This document shows, piece by piece, positions 20,400-29,320 of a stretch of 64,000 nucleotides of DNA. A program made the translations under genes and the position numbers. The notes under the pieces were generated by a model that did not search any database, was not told the DNA's origin, and saw only the letters and a list, made by a program, of their open reading frames with translations. Position 1 is the stretch's first letter. Every line of letters starts with the position of its first letter. Origin of the DNA: Paraburkholderia atlantica (GTDB lineage: Bacteria > Pseudomonadota > Gammaproteobacteria > Burkholderiales > Burkholderiaceae); NCBI RefSeq assembly GCF_009362785.1, contig NZ_WHNQ01000007.1, positions 62,001-126,000 of the forward strand. The letters run 5' to 3'.

Positions 20400-21431
20400 T
20401 CACTCCACACGGCGGTGTTGCTCGAAAAGCAGCAGCATCAAACATGCGTAGATCGTGACGGCCAGAAAGAGCCCCATTCGCACGGCAAACGCGGTGTAGA
20501 CATCCTTGCCCGCCACGCTGTCCTGCACCGATTGCCCGAGCAGAATGATCATCGTCACGAGACTGTTCAGCCAGAAGCCCGGCGAGCAACGCGTCGGTTG
20601 CAGGCCGTACAGCTTGCGCCCCACCAGCAGGCCGAACAGCAGCATCCATAGAAAGAACATCCACAGATGCGCGAACAGCCTCAGCGCAAACCAGAACGCG
20701 ATGGCGAGCAGACCGCCGAGCAGCGTCGAGCCGATCAGATCGCGCGCGGCGCCGCGAGCCGAGGTCGTGCAGGTTTGTCTGCCGAGGCTGACGGACTTCA
20801 TGATGATCGGCATGTAGTTCGCCGGATCGGTCATCGCGAGCAGATAGGCCGGCATCACGACGAGCGCGGCACGCAACGCGATATAGGCCGCCTTGTCTTG
20901 CGCCAGCGCTGCCGCCGCGGGCTGTTCTCGTGCGTCCATGCGCTCGGGAAACAGGCTGTGCGCAAGCGTCGACACCAGTACGGCAAGCAGTAGCCCCTTC
21001 GCCAGCGCGCCGACGACTGTCAGGGCCAACTCGAAGTCGGCCGTGCCCGCGGCGGAAATCATCGTCAGTCCCGCGACCAGAAAAGTGGCGACGAGATTAT
21101 TGCCGCCGCGCAGACCATAACGAAACGCGCAGAACAACATCAGGCCAACGATTAGCACGCCGGCCAGCGCGTAGTGACGCAGCAACGGAACGAGCAGCAG
21201 GCCGCTGCCGGTGGTCGACGCCACGACCAGCGAAAGAATCACACCGGCCTTCAACGACAGCGGACGATTCTGCGTGGCCAGCAGAAAAACCGTGAATACC
21301 GGCGCGACGACGGGTATCGGAAAATCGAGTCCAAAGCTGACGGCAACTGCGATCGCCGTTCCGATGGCAACACGTATCGCGCGATAACCGAGGCGCTGGG
21401 TCACGGGCTGCATCGGCTTCTCAATAGACAT
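20400..21431 (-). CDS. FUSC/DUF2955-type membrane component of an efflux system
   Basis: Encodes 343 residues, almost all membrane helices (for example VAIGTAIAVAVSFGL, VVAPVFTVFLLAT, VLIVGLMLFCAF, FWFALRLFAHLWMFFLWMLLFGLLV). It belongs to the fusaric-acid-resistance-like FUSC superfamily, DUF2955 branch. These proteins pair with an HlyD-type periplasmic adaptor and an outer-membrane factor to export aromatic acids or similar compounds. The ATG at 21431 overlaps the HlyD stop by 11 bases; a later Met at 21413 is an alternative. Order in transcription is NodT, HlyD, FUSC. Confidence 0.87.
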   Translation of the reverse strand: MSIEKPMQPVTQRLGYRAIRVAIGTAIAVAVSFGLDFPIPVVAPVFTVFLLATQNRPLSLKAGVILSLVVASTTGSGLLLVPLLRHYALAGVLIVGLMLFCAFRYGLRGGNNLVATFLVAGLTMISAAGTADFELALTVVGALAKGLLLAVLVSTLAHSLFPERMDAREQPAAAALAQDKAAYIALRAALVVMPAYLLAMTDPANYMPIIMKSVSLGRQTCTTSARGAARDLIGSTLLGGLLAIAFWFALRLFAHLWMFFLWMLLFGLLVGRKLYGLQPTRCSPGFWLNSLVTMIILLGQSVQDSVAGKDVYTAFAVRMGLFLAVTIYACLMLLLFEQHRRVE

Positions 21432-22554
21432 AGGAAAGCCAGCTCATCAGCCGGATGAACGCGTGTCCCAGCGGATTGAGCGGATTGCCCTGAGTCGGAA
21501 ACGCCATCACTTCGGCCTGGCCGCCCACCCGCAGATCGCGCAGACGCGCGCGCTCGCCGTCGTCGAATTCGACGATCACCGGAAAACGTTGCGCGGGACG
21601 CAGCCAGTCACGGCTATTCTGGACGGTGGGCAGGCTGCCGGCCGGCGTGGTCTGTCCGACGCTCACGCCATAGCCGACACTGCGAACCCGCCCGTCGAAC
21701 ACTTCACCGGGCAGCACGTCCAATGCGATCTCGACGCGCGTGCCGGGTTTCAGATGGCCCAGATTGTTCTCCGTCATGTCGGCGCTGATCCACACGTCGC
21801 GGATCGCGATCAGCGTCATCACCGGATTGCCAGCCGCCGCGAACTGACCGACTTCCGTGCGCAGATCGGTTACGACACCGCTCGAACGGGCCCTGATCCG
21901 CGCGTTGGCGAGATCGAGCTCGGCCTTCTCCAATGCGCTGGCGGCGCTGCGCAACTGCGCATTCTGCGCCTCGTGTCCGCCCTGTTGCTCCCGCGCGCGC
22001 TCGACTTCGGCACGCGCTCCGTCGACCTGGCTTCGCGCCTGTTCATGCGTCGCCCGCGCGACCTCGAGACGTCGCAGCGAAACGGTGCCCTCGTCTTCAC
22101 GATAGAGCCGCTCGAGACGGTCGCTGTCCTGGCGGGCCTTGACCTCGTTCGCGACGGCGGCTCGCAACGCCGCGAGTGCCGACTCGATACCGGCCGTGCT
22201 GGCCCCGACCTGACGGCGCGTCGACTCCAGATCGGCGCGCGCGCGGTCAGCGGCAATCCGGTAGGGCTCGCTGTCGACTTCGAACAGCACGTCCCCCGCG
22301 TTGACCTCCTGGTTGTTATGGACGAACACATGGGTCACGCGTCCCGACACCTCGGCGGCGACCGGCACGACATAGGCCTGAATCCTTGCCTGCTGCGTAT
22401 ACGGCGTGAAACGATCGGCGAGCAGATACCAGATCAGGCTCAGTACGATCAGACAGACGACCACCTTGACCGCCCTGCCCGAAGGGTCGGCGGCGGGCGC
22501 CGGCTTCGGCGGGGCGGCGGCTTGAGGCTCGCCGGTATCCTGCGTATCGCTCAT
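21421..22554 (-). CDS. HlyD/EmrA-type periplasmic adaptor
   Basis: Encodes 377 residues. A short cytosolic Pro/Ala-rich tail is followed by one membrane anchor (VVVCLIVLSLIWYLL, about 29-44). The barrel and lipoyl half (VVPVAAEVSGRVTHVFVHNNQEVNAGDVLFEVD) comes next. A long alpha-hairpin of coiled coil covers roughly residues 100-220, and the second lipoyl and barrel half (ARIRARSSGVVTDLRTEVGQFAAAG) closes the module. It bridges the FUSC pump and the NodT outer-membrane channel. The start ATG shares four bases (ATGA) with the NodT stop, a tight coupling that fixes the start at 22554. Confidence 0.93.
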   Translation of the reverse strand: MSDTQDTGEPQAAAPPKPAPAADPSGRAVKVVVCLIVLSLIWYLLADRFTPYTQQARIQAYVVPVAAEVSGRVTHVFVHNNQEVNAGDVLFEVDSEPYRIAADRARADLESTRRQVGASTAGIESALAALRAAVANEVKARQDSDRLERLYREDEGTVSLRRLEVARATHEQARSQVDGARAEVERAREQQGGHEAQNAQLRSAASALEKAELDLANARIRARSSGVVTDLRTEVGQFAAAGNPVMTLIAIRDVWISADMTENNLGHLKPGTRVEIALDVLPGEVFDGRVRSVGYGVSVGQTTPAGSLPTVQNSRDWLRPAQRFPVIVEFDDGERARLRDLRVGGQAEVMAFPTQGNPLNPLGHAFIRLMSWLSYVY

Positions 22555-24101
22555 CGTGACATCCCTTCGGCCTGCACAGGCGAACCGGAAGACGGCGTCG
22601 CTTCGTCGAGAAGGTCGCCCCAATCCGTGCGTTGCCGCATCTGCGCACGTGTCGCCGCGTCGACGAGCGGCTGTTCGGTCTCCCAGCCGCCGCCGAGCGC
22701 CTTATAGAGCGCGATCACACTGCCGAGCGCATTGCTACGATTGACCACGTACGCGTCCTGCTGCGCGAACAGCGCGCGCTGCGCATCGAGCACCCGCTGG
22801 AAGTCCGAATAGCCTTCCCGATAGATCGTATTGGCGAGCGTCAGCGAGCGCCGCGCGGCGCCTTGCGCGTCATTCAGAATGGTGTCGCGCTGCAACGCGG
22901 CGATCAGCGCGGTGGCGGCATCGTCGGCCTCGCGCGCCGCCTCGCGCACCGTGTTCTGATAAGCGACCGTCAACTCTTGCAACCGCGCGTCCTGGACGCG
23001 CACGTTGTTCGTGATCCTGCCGTAATCGAACACGTTCCACGTGACGCTCGGGCCCGCGGCAAAGAGCAGTGTGCTCGGTGCGCCGGCGAGCGAACTGGCG
23101 GTCCACGTCAGCGTGCCGAGCAACGATACCGACGGGTACAGATCCGCTTTGGCCACGCCGATCAGCGCCGACTGCGAAGCCATCTGATACTCGGCCGCGC
23201 GAACGTCGGGGCGGCGCAACAGCAGATCGGCCGGCACGTCCTGCAGCACCGCATGATCCACCAGCGGCACCACGCCTTCCTTGCCCGCCTGCACGTCGAG
23301 TTCCGGCAGCGGACCCGGCGCTCGCCCGATCAGCACCGACAGCGCATGACGCGCCAGCACGATCTGGCTTTCGAGGTCGGGGATGCTGCTCAGTGTCCCC
23401 AGGTACTGCGTCTTCGCCTGCTGGAAGTCGAGTTCATCGGATTCGCCGGCCTTGAAGAGCTTTTGAGCGATGTCGTAGCTGCGCTTTTGCAACTGAGCGT
23501 TCTCGCGCGCGATACGTAGCCGCGCCTGCGCGACCCGCAGCGTGAAATAGGTATCCGCGACCTGGGCGTGCAACAGAACCAGCGCATCGTCGCGGTTCGC
23601 TTGCGCGGCGAAGAACGCGGCGTCGGCCGATTCGATCGCGCGGCTGAAACGCCCCCAGAAATCCAGCTCCCAGCCGATGGCGAAACCCGCGCCGTACTGC
23701 ACGAACGCACCCGAGCGCGGATTGGCGCCCCCCGAGCGCTTGCGCGCCGAAGCGAGTACATCGGCACTAACCTGCTGCACCTGCGGATAGCGTCCCGCAA
23801 GCGCGATGCCGAGCTGCGCGCGTGCCTCGAGCACGCGCAGTCCGGCGATCTTGAGGTCGCCGTTGTTCGCGTCGGCTGCGGCGATCAGACCTTCGAGATT
23901 CAGGTCGCCGAAGATCAGCCACCATTGGCGCACATCGGGCTGTGCGCTTTGCTGCGTGACCTGCGTGATCGATCCGCTGCTCCAATGCTCGCTCCACGCT
24001 TCATGCTGCGGCTTGAAATCCGGTCCCACCCGCATGCATCCGCTCAGGCCGAGCGCCCAGAAAAGCGCTGCGATCCCGTACGGACGCGTGAACGGTGACA
24101 C
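22551..24101 (-). CDS. NodT-family outer-membrane efflux lipoprotein
   Basis: Encodes 516 residues. The signal peptide ends in a lipobox, ALGLSGC, so Cys22 is lipidated. The body has the two OEP repeats of TolC-like factors (GRYPQVQQVSADVLAS, GFAIGWELDFWGRFSRAIESADAAF and the second set with RRPDVRAAEYQMASQSALIGVAKADLYPSVSL). It forms the outer-membrane duct for the HlyD/FUSC pair encoded downstream. The start is a GTG at 24101 with a GAGGAT ribosome site, and the stop overlaps the HlyD start by four bases. The AI-2E permease gene ends 17 bases upstream. Confidence 0.93.
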   Translation of the reverse strand: MSPFTRPYGIAALFWALGLSGCMRVGPDFKPQHEAWSEHWSSGSITQVTQQSAQPDVRQWWLIFGDLNLEGLIAAADANNGDLKIAGLRVLEARAQLGIALAGRYPQVQQVSADVLASARKRSGGANPRSGAFVQYGAGFAIGWELDFWGRFSRAIESADAAFFAAQANRDDALVLLHAQVADTYFTLRVAQARLRIARENAQLQKRSYDIAQKLFKAGESDELDFQQAKTQYLGTLSSIPDLESQIVLARHALSVLIGRAPGPLPELDVQAGKEGVVPLVDHAVLQDVPADLLLRRPDVRAAEYQMASQSALIGVAKADLYPSVSLLGTLTWTASSLAGAPSTLLFAAGPSVTWNVFDYGRITNNVRVQDARLQELTVAYQNTVREAAREADDAATALIAALQRDTILNDAQGAARRSLTLANTIYREGYSDFQRVLDAQRALFAQQDAYVVNRSNALGSVIALYKALGGGWETEQPLVDAATRAQMRQRTDWGDLLDEATPSSGSPVQAEGMSR

Positions 24102-24118
24102 GGAGCCATCCTCGCGCT

Positions 24119-25231
24119 TCAGGTCTGCTTCTGTTCGTGGATCTGCGTGGTTTGCGTGGGTTGCGGCTGGTCTCGGACCCAGCGCCAGAACAGCTGATAA
24201 CCGACGGCCAGCATCACCGGCCCGACGAATAGCCCAATCACACCGCCCGTCACCATGCCGCCGAGCGCTCCGATCAGCACGACCGGCATCGGCACGGCGA
24301 CGCCGCGGCCCAGCATCAAGGGTTTGAGCACGTTATCGGCGAGGCCCGCGACGAACACATAAACCGCGAAGATGATGTTTGCGGTGCTCACGCCGTCCGT
24401 GACGATCACGAAGGCGATCACCGGAATGGTGATCAGCGTGGCCGGCAGTTGCATGATGCCGAGCAGCAGCACGGCCAGCGCGAGCAGCCCCGCGCCGGGT
24501 ATCCCCTTCACGACGAAGCCGATGCCGATCAGCAGCATCTGGATAAACGCGATGCCCACCACGCCCTGAGCCACCGCGCGAATCGTCGCCGTGCACAGAT
24601 CGGCGATCTGAACGCCGTTCTCGGGGCCCGAGATGCGCGAGGCGATCTGCACCGCGCTGTGATAGCCCTTCTCGCCGTGGGCCATCAGGATTCCCGCGAT
24701 GATCAGCGCGACAAAAAATATCACCAGCCCGGCGCCGAGGCCCGTCACCGTCGCCAGCACGGCAAGGCCGGCCTCCTTCAGCTGCGGGGCGAACTTATGC
24801 GCAAGGCCGGTCAGGTCCGTCGATGCCTGTAGCCAGAAGTCGTACACGCGCTGGCCGACTATGGGCCAACTCGCCACCGACTCCGCGGGAGGCGGAATCT
24901 GGAAGCTACCGCTCTTCGCAATGGCTATCGATTTCTCGATCGAATCGGCGACCGCGAGACCCAGCGCATACGTGGGCACCAGAATCACGGCAAACGCGAC
25001 AAGGATGATCAGCGTGGCGATCAGACCATCCTTGCCGCCGAGCGTATGGCGCAGACGGACCTGCAGCGGATACAGCGTGATCGCCAGAATCACCGACCAG
25101 GCCATCAGGTTAAGAAACGGCGCGAAGATCCGAAAGCAGAACACGGCCAGGATCGCAATGAGTCCGGCGCGGATCAGCACATCGAGCATCTCTCTCGCAG
25201 GCGTGCGTTGGGAAAGCGGTGTGAGCAGCAT
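24119..25231 (-). CDS. AI-2E family transporter (PerM/TqsA-like)
   Basis: Encodes 370 residues with about eight membrane helices. The N-terminal pair (VLIRAGLIAILAVFCFRIFAPFLNLMAWSVILAITLYPL) and the C-terminal block (IFAVYVFVAGLADNVLKPLMLGRGVAVPMPVVLIGALGGMVTGGVIGLFVGPVMLAVGYQLF) are diagnostic for the family. Members include the AI-2 exporter TqsA and Na+/H+ antiporters, so the substrate is open. A GAGAGG ribosome site supports the ATG at 25231. It is the first gene of the minus-strand run that continues into the NodT/HlyD/FUSC set, only 17 bases away. Confidence 0.92.
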   Translation of the reverse strand: MLLTPLSQRTPAREMLDVLIRAGLIAILAVFCFRIFAPFLNLMAWSVILAITLYPLQVRLRHTLGGKDGLIATLIILVAFAVILVPTYALGLAVADSIEKSIAIAKSGSFQIPPPAESVASWPIVGQRVYDFWLQASTDLTGLAHKFAPQLKEAGLAVLATVTGLGAGLVIFFVALIIAGILMAHGEKGYHSAVQIASRISGPENGVQIADLCTATIRAVAQGVVGIAFIQMLLIGIGFVVKGIPGAGLLALAVLLLGIMQLPATLITIPVIAFVIVTDGVSTANIIFAVYVFVAGLADNVLKPLMLGRGVAVPMPVVLIGALGGMVTGGVIGLFVGPVMLAVGYQLFWRWVRDQPQPTQTTQIHEQKQT

Positions 25232-25500
25232 AGGTTCCTCTCCGGCCAGGTCGCGGCGCGGTTGCGCGGCGACACCGTGATATGCCAGCAATCGCGAAAA
25301 CTCAAACCCACTGGAACGTTTTTGACGCCAATACCAAGGCCTGCCTGCAATTCCGGCATCTTCAGGAAGAGAATCGCGCCGGTTTCGTCGTCGGACAGAA
25401 CGCGGCGTTCCACTACTATTGAACCCGCACCTCAAATATTCAATTGGACTTTGGTCTCATAGCCTCGAGCCGCCCCGCGTTCAACTCGCGGACGACAATC

Positions 25501-26151
25501 ATGGAGAACACCGTGAGATGGATCGTGATCGTCGCCGTTCTGCTGGCCTTGATGCCGGGCGCGCCGGCCCGCGCCGCCGGGGTCGGCTTTCAGAAGGTCG
25601 ACATACCGAACGGCGCCGAGCCGCCGCTCACTGCCGGAATCTGGTATCCGACCGATGCGCCGGCCACACCGCACGCGGTCTCGACCGATGGCATAGCCGG
25701 TGTCCCGGTCAAACTGGAAAACCGGCTGGTCGGCAGCACCGACGATCACGGCCTGCTGCTGGTCACACCACTGAACGCATGGCAGAACAATGATCTGTCC
25801 ATAGATCCGCGAGCGCTTCCGGCCGATGTCAGCGTAGAGCGCGTGCGTATGCAGGCGGTACCCTCGACAGGAAGCGGCATGCTGGCGCGCTTCGAGATCC
25901 AGACCATGCTGATGCTGGACTTCTCCGTGCACAGCGTCGCCGGCGAGGCGATTCCGGCGGGCACGCAAGCCGTGCTCGACCCCGGCAACGTCCCTGTGAC
26001 GATCGGCTATGACGGCCGCGTGTTCCTCGAGAATCCGCCCGCGGACGCACGGCTTTCCGTACCCTTGAGCACCGGTCGGTGCGTCGTGGCCCTGCCGGCC
26101 CAACTGCCCCAACACGGCCGGATCGACCTCGGAGATCAGCCATGCCGATAG
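25501..26151 (+). pseudogene. In-frame chimera: hydrolase N-terminus fused to fimbrial usher C-terminus
   Basis: The frame has 216 codons with no interruption but two unrelated halves. Residues 1-25 form a signal peptide. Residues about 26-59 (GVGFQKVDIPNGAEPPLTAGIWYPTDAPA) match the opening of secreted dienelactone or alpha/beta-hydrolase proteins, which should run on for about 300 more residues with a catalytic triad. From about residue 61 the sequence switches to DGIAGVPVKLENRLVGSTDDHGLLLV and ends IGYDGRVFLENPPADARLSV... and GDQPCR, the C-terminal domain of a Csu-type outer-membrane usher. Hydrolase catalytic parts and the usher barrel are both missing. A large deletion joining two genes in frame explains this best. 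The stop overlaps the SCPU gene by ten bases, as in an intact usher-adhesin pair. It probably has no usher function. Confidence 0.75.
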
Positions 26152-26792
26152 CCCGCGCATTGCCGCGCAAGCCGACCGCACTGATGATCTGGCTCGTGGT
26201 CGTCGTGGCTCTCGCGCTTCATGCACCGCTGGCTCACTCGCAGTCCTGCTATGTCAGCGGCGCGTTCGGGATGAGCTTCGGCACCGTCAGCAGCAGCGGC
26301 CGCGCGGCCACGTCCGCGATAACCGTGAACTGCCAGCCAGACTATTCGGGCGGCCAGACCTACTACTACCAGGTCTGCCTCTATCTCAGTTCGTCGGGTG
26401 TCAACGCGACCTTCGAATACGGCTGCTGGGTCGCCGCCACCGATATCGACTTCGGGGCGGTGGCGCCGCCTCAAAGCCAGTTGCGCGAGAACGGCAACAT
26501 CCGTGTCCAATGTGCGCCGGGCACGTCCTGGCGCGTGGGCCTCGACAATGGTCTGAATTTCGATGGCTCCATGCGCCGCATGTCCGGACCGGGCGGATTC
26601 GTCCGCTATCAGCTGTATCAGGACGCCAGCACCACGCAGGTGTGGGGTAACGATGATGCAAGCATGGTGGCGGGAACGACCGACGTTGCCGGCAACACGG
26701 CCTCGCTGACCGTTTATGGCCTCGTGCCAGCGCAACCCAATCTCGCGGTCGGCGATTACATCGATACGATCGTCGTCACGCTGTACTACTAG
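26142..26792 (+). CDS. SCPU (spore coat U)-type fimbrial tip adhesin, orphaned
   Basis: Encodes 216 residues: a long signal peptide (hydrophobic LMIWLVVVVALAL, cut near AHS), then a spore-coat-protein-U-like domain (SCYVSGAFGMSFGTVSSSGRAATSAITVNCQ). A C-terminal half follows (IDFGAVAPPQSQLRENGNIRVQCAPGTSWRVGLDNG and VYGLVPAQPNLAVGDYIDTIVVTLYY), with the usual terminal Tyr-rich donor-type strand. In Csu-type chaperone-usher pili such a gene encodes the tip adhesin and lies last in the operon. Here chaperone, usher barrel and major subunits are missing from the window, so assembly is unlikely unless another locus supplies them. GGAGAT precedes the ATG. Confidence 0.85.
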   Translation: MPIARALPRKPTALMIWLVVVVALALHAPLAHSQSCYVSGAFGMSFGTVSSSGRAATSAITVNCQPDYSGGQTYYYQVCLYLSSSGVNATFEYGCWVAATDIDFGAVAPPQSQLRENGNIRVQCAPGTSWRVGLDNGLNFDGSMRRMSGPGGFVRYQLYQDASTTQVWGNDDASMVAGTTDVAGNTASLTVYGLVPAQPNLAVGDYIDTIVVTLYY

Positions 26793-26860
26793 GAGAGAGA
26801 AAATCCTTCTGATAGCGCATGACGAGCAGGCGGTTGCGCCACTCGCAAGACCGCGCCGGT

Positions 26861-27262
26861 TTACCCGAATTCGTCGTGTTGCGGCAGTTGATCAGTGATC
26901 GAATACCACGGCGCCTTTGACCCCACGAAAATGTGGGCAGTGGGAGAGATGGTAGGCGAATCCGTGAGTGTTCCCAGTGTGACGTGAACGTATTCACCGT
27001 TACGAACCACCGAGAACATCAGGCTTCCGCATATTTTGCAGCGCACATCGTGCGACGCGCGCTGATCGCCGAAAATCAGCAGGCTGTGTTCACCCTCAGT
27101 GATACGCAGCTTGCCGCGCTCGATTCCCGCGAAGGGTTTGAACGCCGAGCCGGTTGCGCGCCGACAGTTTGAACAGTGGCAGTTCAACGCGTAGACGAAT
27201 TCGTCCTTTACCGAGTAATGGACGGCACCGCAAAGGCATTGGCCGGCAAGCAATGGTTTCAT
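26861..27262 (-). CDS. GFA family zinc-binding protein
   Basis: Encodes 133 residues with the full GFA motif set: QCLCGAVHYSV at the front, NCHCSNCRRATGSAFKPFAGI in the middle and DVRCKICGSLMFS near residue 75, then the closing HIFVGSKAPWYSITD that is typical of the larger GFA branch. The Cys residues bind zinc. The enzymatic role of this branch is not settled. It is transcribed towards the SCPU gene and lies on the same strand as the SnoaL-like gene 93 bases upstream. It is not close in sequence to the GFA protein at 260-667. Confidence 0.92.
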   Translation of the reverse strand: MKPLLAGQCLCGAVHYSVKDEFVYALNCHCSNCRRATGSAFKPFAGIERGKLRITEGEHSLLIFGDQRASHDVRCKICGSLMFSVVRNGEYVHVTLGTLTDSPTISPTAHIFVGSKAPWYSITDQLPQHDEFG

Positions 27263-27355
27263 GGCTGCTTTCAGAAAGAAGGTATGTCGCTAATGGGAAA
27301 GTCGCGCAGCCATGATTATTCGCGAGTCGAAGCGCGCTGTCGAACCGCCAGACCG

Positions 27356-27784
27356 CTAGCGCCTGAAAATCACCTGCGCCGTGCCGGCTTCGACCGGAGA
27401 AGAGGTGTGCTGGTGGACGATCTTCCATCCGTCGGCCTGCTGCCTCAGCGTCATGGTCAGGCGATTGTCCATCGCACGCAGTTCCTGGCCGTTCGCGTCG
27501 ACGGCTTTGTATGTCGCGAAGGCGTGAATGACGGCAAGGTCCGCGGCGGCCATCGTTTGCGCCTCGCTAAAATCGACGATCACGCGATCCGCACCCAGCG
27601 AACCGAACCAGCCCTCCGCCATCGCGCGCCACGATGCGATGCCGTTGTACGACCATGTACCCCACATGTCGAAGATCACCGCATCGCGGTCGTAGAGCGC
27701 GACGAACGCGTCCACGTCTTTGGCCCATACCGCGGCTGTGTAGCCTTCCAGAACTTGCAGGATCGGATGGTCGAGTCTGTTCAC
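27356..27784 (-). CDS. SnoaL-like / SgcJ-EcaC family protein, GTG start
   Basis: Encodes 142 residues with no signal peptide. It opens with VLEGYTAAVWAKDVDAFVALYDRDAVIFDMWGTWSYNG and closes with RLTMTLRQQADGWKIVHQHTSSPV, the standard pattern of NTF2-like ketosteroid-isomerase-fold proteins such as the SgcJ/EcaC group. Function is unknown. The start is a GTG at 27784 with CAGGAG eight bases upstream. The neighbouring GFA gene on the same strand may be co-transcribed, but a 93-base gap leaves this open. Confidence 0.85.
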   Translation of the reverse strand: MNRLDHPILQVLEGYTAAVWAKDVDAFVALYDRDAVIFDMWGTWSYNGIASWRAMAEGWFGSLGADRVIVDFSEAQTMAAADLAVIHAFATYKAVDANGQELRAMDNRLTMTLRQQADGWKIVHQHTSSPVEAGTAQVIFRR

Positions 27785-27928
27785 AGTGTGTGCTCCTGAG
27801 TCGGATTACGAGGGGTTCCTGACCGATTGTCTTACCAGCTAACGACGCTCGACGCACCACCCGATCGACATCCAGGCGAAAAAATCTTCAACGCGTGATG
27901 GCGTTGCATTGATCAGACGCCGCGCTCG

Positions 27929-28861
27929 TCACTGGGCGGTCTGCTGACGTTGATACTCGTTGTGCTTCATCTGCATATAGTCGGCGCGGCTGACCTCGTG
28001 CAATTGCCGCGGAAACTGCTCGGTCGCATCGAACCAGTCAGCCAGACGTTTGTCGAGCCGGGCGTTGGGCGGGCTGGAAAGCGCGCCAAGATAGGCATCG
28101 ATGGCGAGGAAATAGCGCATCGTATTGCGTTCGACCAGGCCGCGCACGCCGCCGATGTATTGCGGCTCGCTCGTCGACGAATCGGGCGTCAAGGAAAAGC
28201 CGACCTTGTCGCTGCCGATCGTCGCCAGATAGGTTTTCATCGCGATCCGTCCCGCGGTGCCGTATCCGTATGCGTAGGTCAGGTGAATAAAGGTGCGGTT
28301 ATCGCCGACCGGGATCGCTTCAAGCACGATACGGTAGTCTTTCGTGCTCAGCGGACCCGTGGCCGCGGAGAGCTCGACGCGAAAATAATCAGCGGTGCTC
28401 GCCACCGGGCGAAAGTTGAATTGCACGCGGTACGACGACGAAAGAGTTTCCTCGGTCTTCTTGCCGATGTTCACGGTGAGGACCGTCCCGCTATCGCTAA
28501 TCGACGCGTGGCAGTATTTGGTGTTCAGATGCAGGATCAGCACGTCGCACCAGTTGGCCGGGCCCTGAGCCGGGTCGCTGAGCGCGCCGCTGACCGCCGC
28601 GAAAGGATAGTTGAGCACACCGTAGATATCGCCCTTGAGCGCCGACGGCAGCTCCTGAGATTCGAGGTACAGCGGTCGATGAAACGGGTTGTGCGCGAGT
28701 TGCTGCGTCAGACTTTGATATTTCTCGCGCAGGCGGGCGGCGCTGTCGTCTGCTTGCGCGACGACGCTGTGACATAAGAAACACAACACCGTGGCGATCA
28801 AGACGATCCACCACGGTCGCGTCCGTCGATTCTCCGCCAGGGATGTGGCAAGCCTGCTCAT
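27929..28861 (-). CDS. Conserved exported protein of unknown function
   Basis: Encodes 310 residues. The N-terminus has an Arg-rich stretch and a hydrophobic core (WWIVLIATVLCFLCHSVVA), consistent with export. The mature part contains QQLAHNPFHRPLYLESQE, a region around ALKGDIYGVLNYPF, a WCDVLILHLNTKYC segment whose two Cys could form a disulfide, and a repeated beta pattern (TFIHLTYAYGYGTAGRIAMKTYLATIGSDKVGFSL). The layout suggests a START/SRPBCC-like lipid-binding fold, but I cannot confirm it. A GTAGGAGAAGG ribosome site precedes the ATG. The tautomerase gene lies 63 bases upstream on the same strand, so the two may be linked. Confidence 0.75.
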   Translation of the reverse strand: MSRLATSLAENRRTRPWWIVLIATVLCFLCHSVVAQADDSAARLREKYQSLTQQLAHNPFHRPLYLESQELPSALKGDIYGVLNYPFAAVSGALSDPAQGPANWCDVLILHLNTKYCHASISDSGTVLTVNIGKKTEETLSSSYRVQFNFRPVASTADYFRVELSAATGPLSTKDYRIVLEAIPVGDNRTFIHLTYAYGYGTAGRIAMKTYLATIGSDKVGFSLTPDSSTSEPQYIGGVRGLVERNTMRYFLAIDAYLGALSSPPNARLDKRLADWFDATEQFPRQLHEVSRADYMQMKHNEYQRQQTAQ

Positions 28862-28924
28862 GGTCCTTCTCCTACTTTGGCTCAGGTTGTGGCGCAGCGG
28901 ATGCAGATCCGATCCGGCGAAGCC

Positions 28925-29320
28925 TCATCGCTGGCCCGGCTCCCATTCCGGACTGTAACCTCCGAGCGCCGGGTGATACATCTCGTCGCCCGAGTGCTGA
29001 GTGAATTCAACGTTGAGCCGGTCTTGCCGCAAGCCCAGAATCTCGATGCAGAGCGAGCAAAGGGCTTTGGCCAACTCCATGCGCAACTCAGGCGGCCGCC
29101 CTCTTCTGATATCGAGCATCATCAACGCAACCGGCACCGGCTCCCCGCTCTCCTCCGCAATGCGCCATACGCTACCCGGACCGAGTTCTCGTATGGCCAC
29201 GCTGATTCGCCTGACATCGACCGACATCATTCGGGCATACGTCTCACTCATTTTCGCTGCGAGCAGTCTTTTACTCTCGACAGAGTAGTGATCGTTTACA
29301 TCAAGTTGCAGATAAGGCAT
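28925..29320 (-). CDS. Tautomerase-superfamily protein (4-OT/MIF type)
   Basis: Encodes 131 residues starting MPYLQLDVNDHYSVESKRLLAAKMSETYARMM, which places the catalytic Pro directly after the initiator Met as required for tautomerases. The first beta-alpha-beta unit is typical. The second (RRGRPPELRMELAKALCSLCIEILGL..LNVEFTQHSGDEM) resembles the fused 4-oxalocrotonate tautomerase layout of about 130 residues. The start at 29320 is chosen because of the N-terminal Pro and a GGAG upstream; the frame is open for 52 more codons, which would bury the Pro. Substrate unknown. Confidence 0.8.
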   Translation of the reverse strand: MPYLQLDVNDHYSVESKRLLAAKMSETYARMMSVDVRRISVAIRELGPGSVWRIAEESGEPVPVALMMLDIRRGRPPELRMELAKALCSLCIEILGLRQDRLNVEFTQHSGDEMYHPALGGYSPEWEPGQR

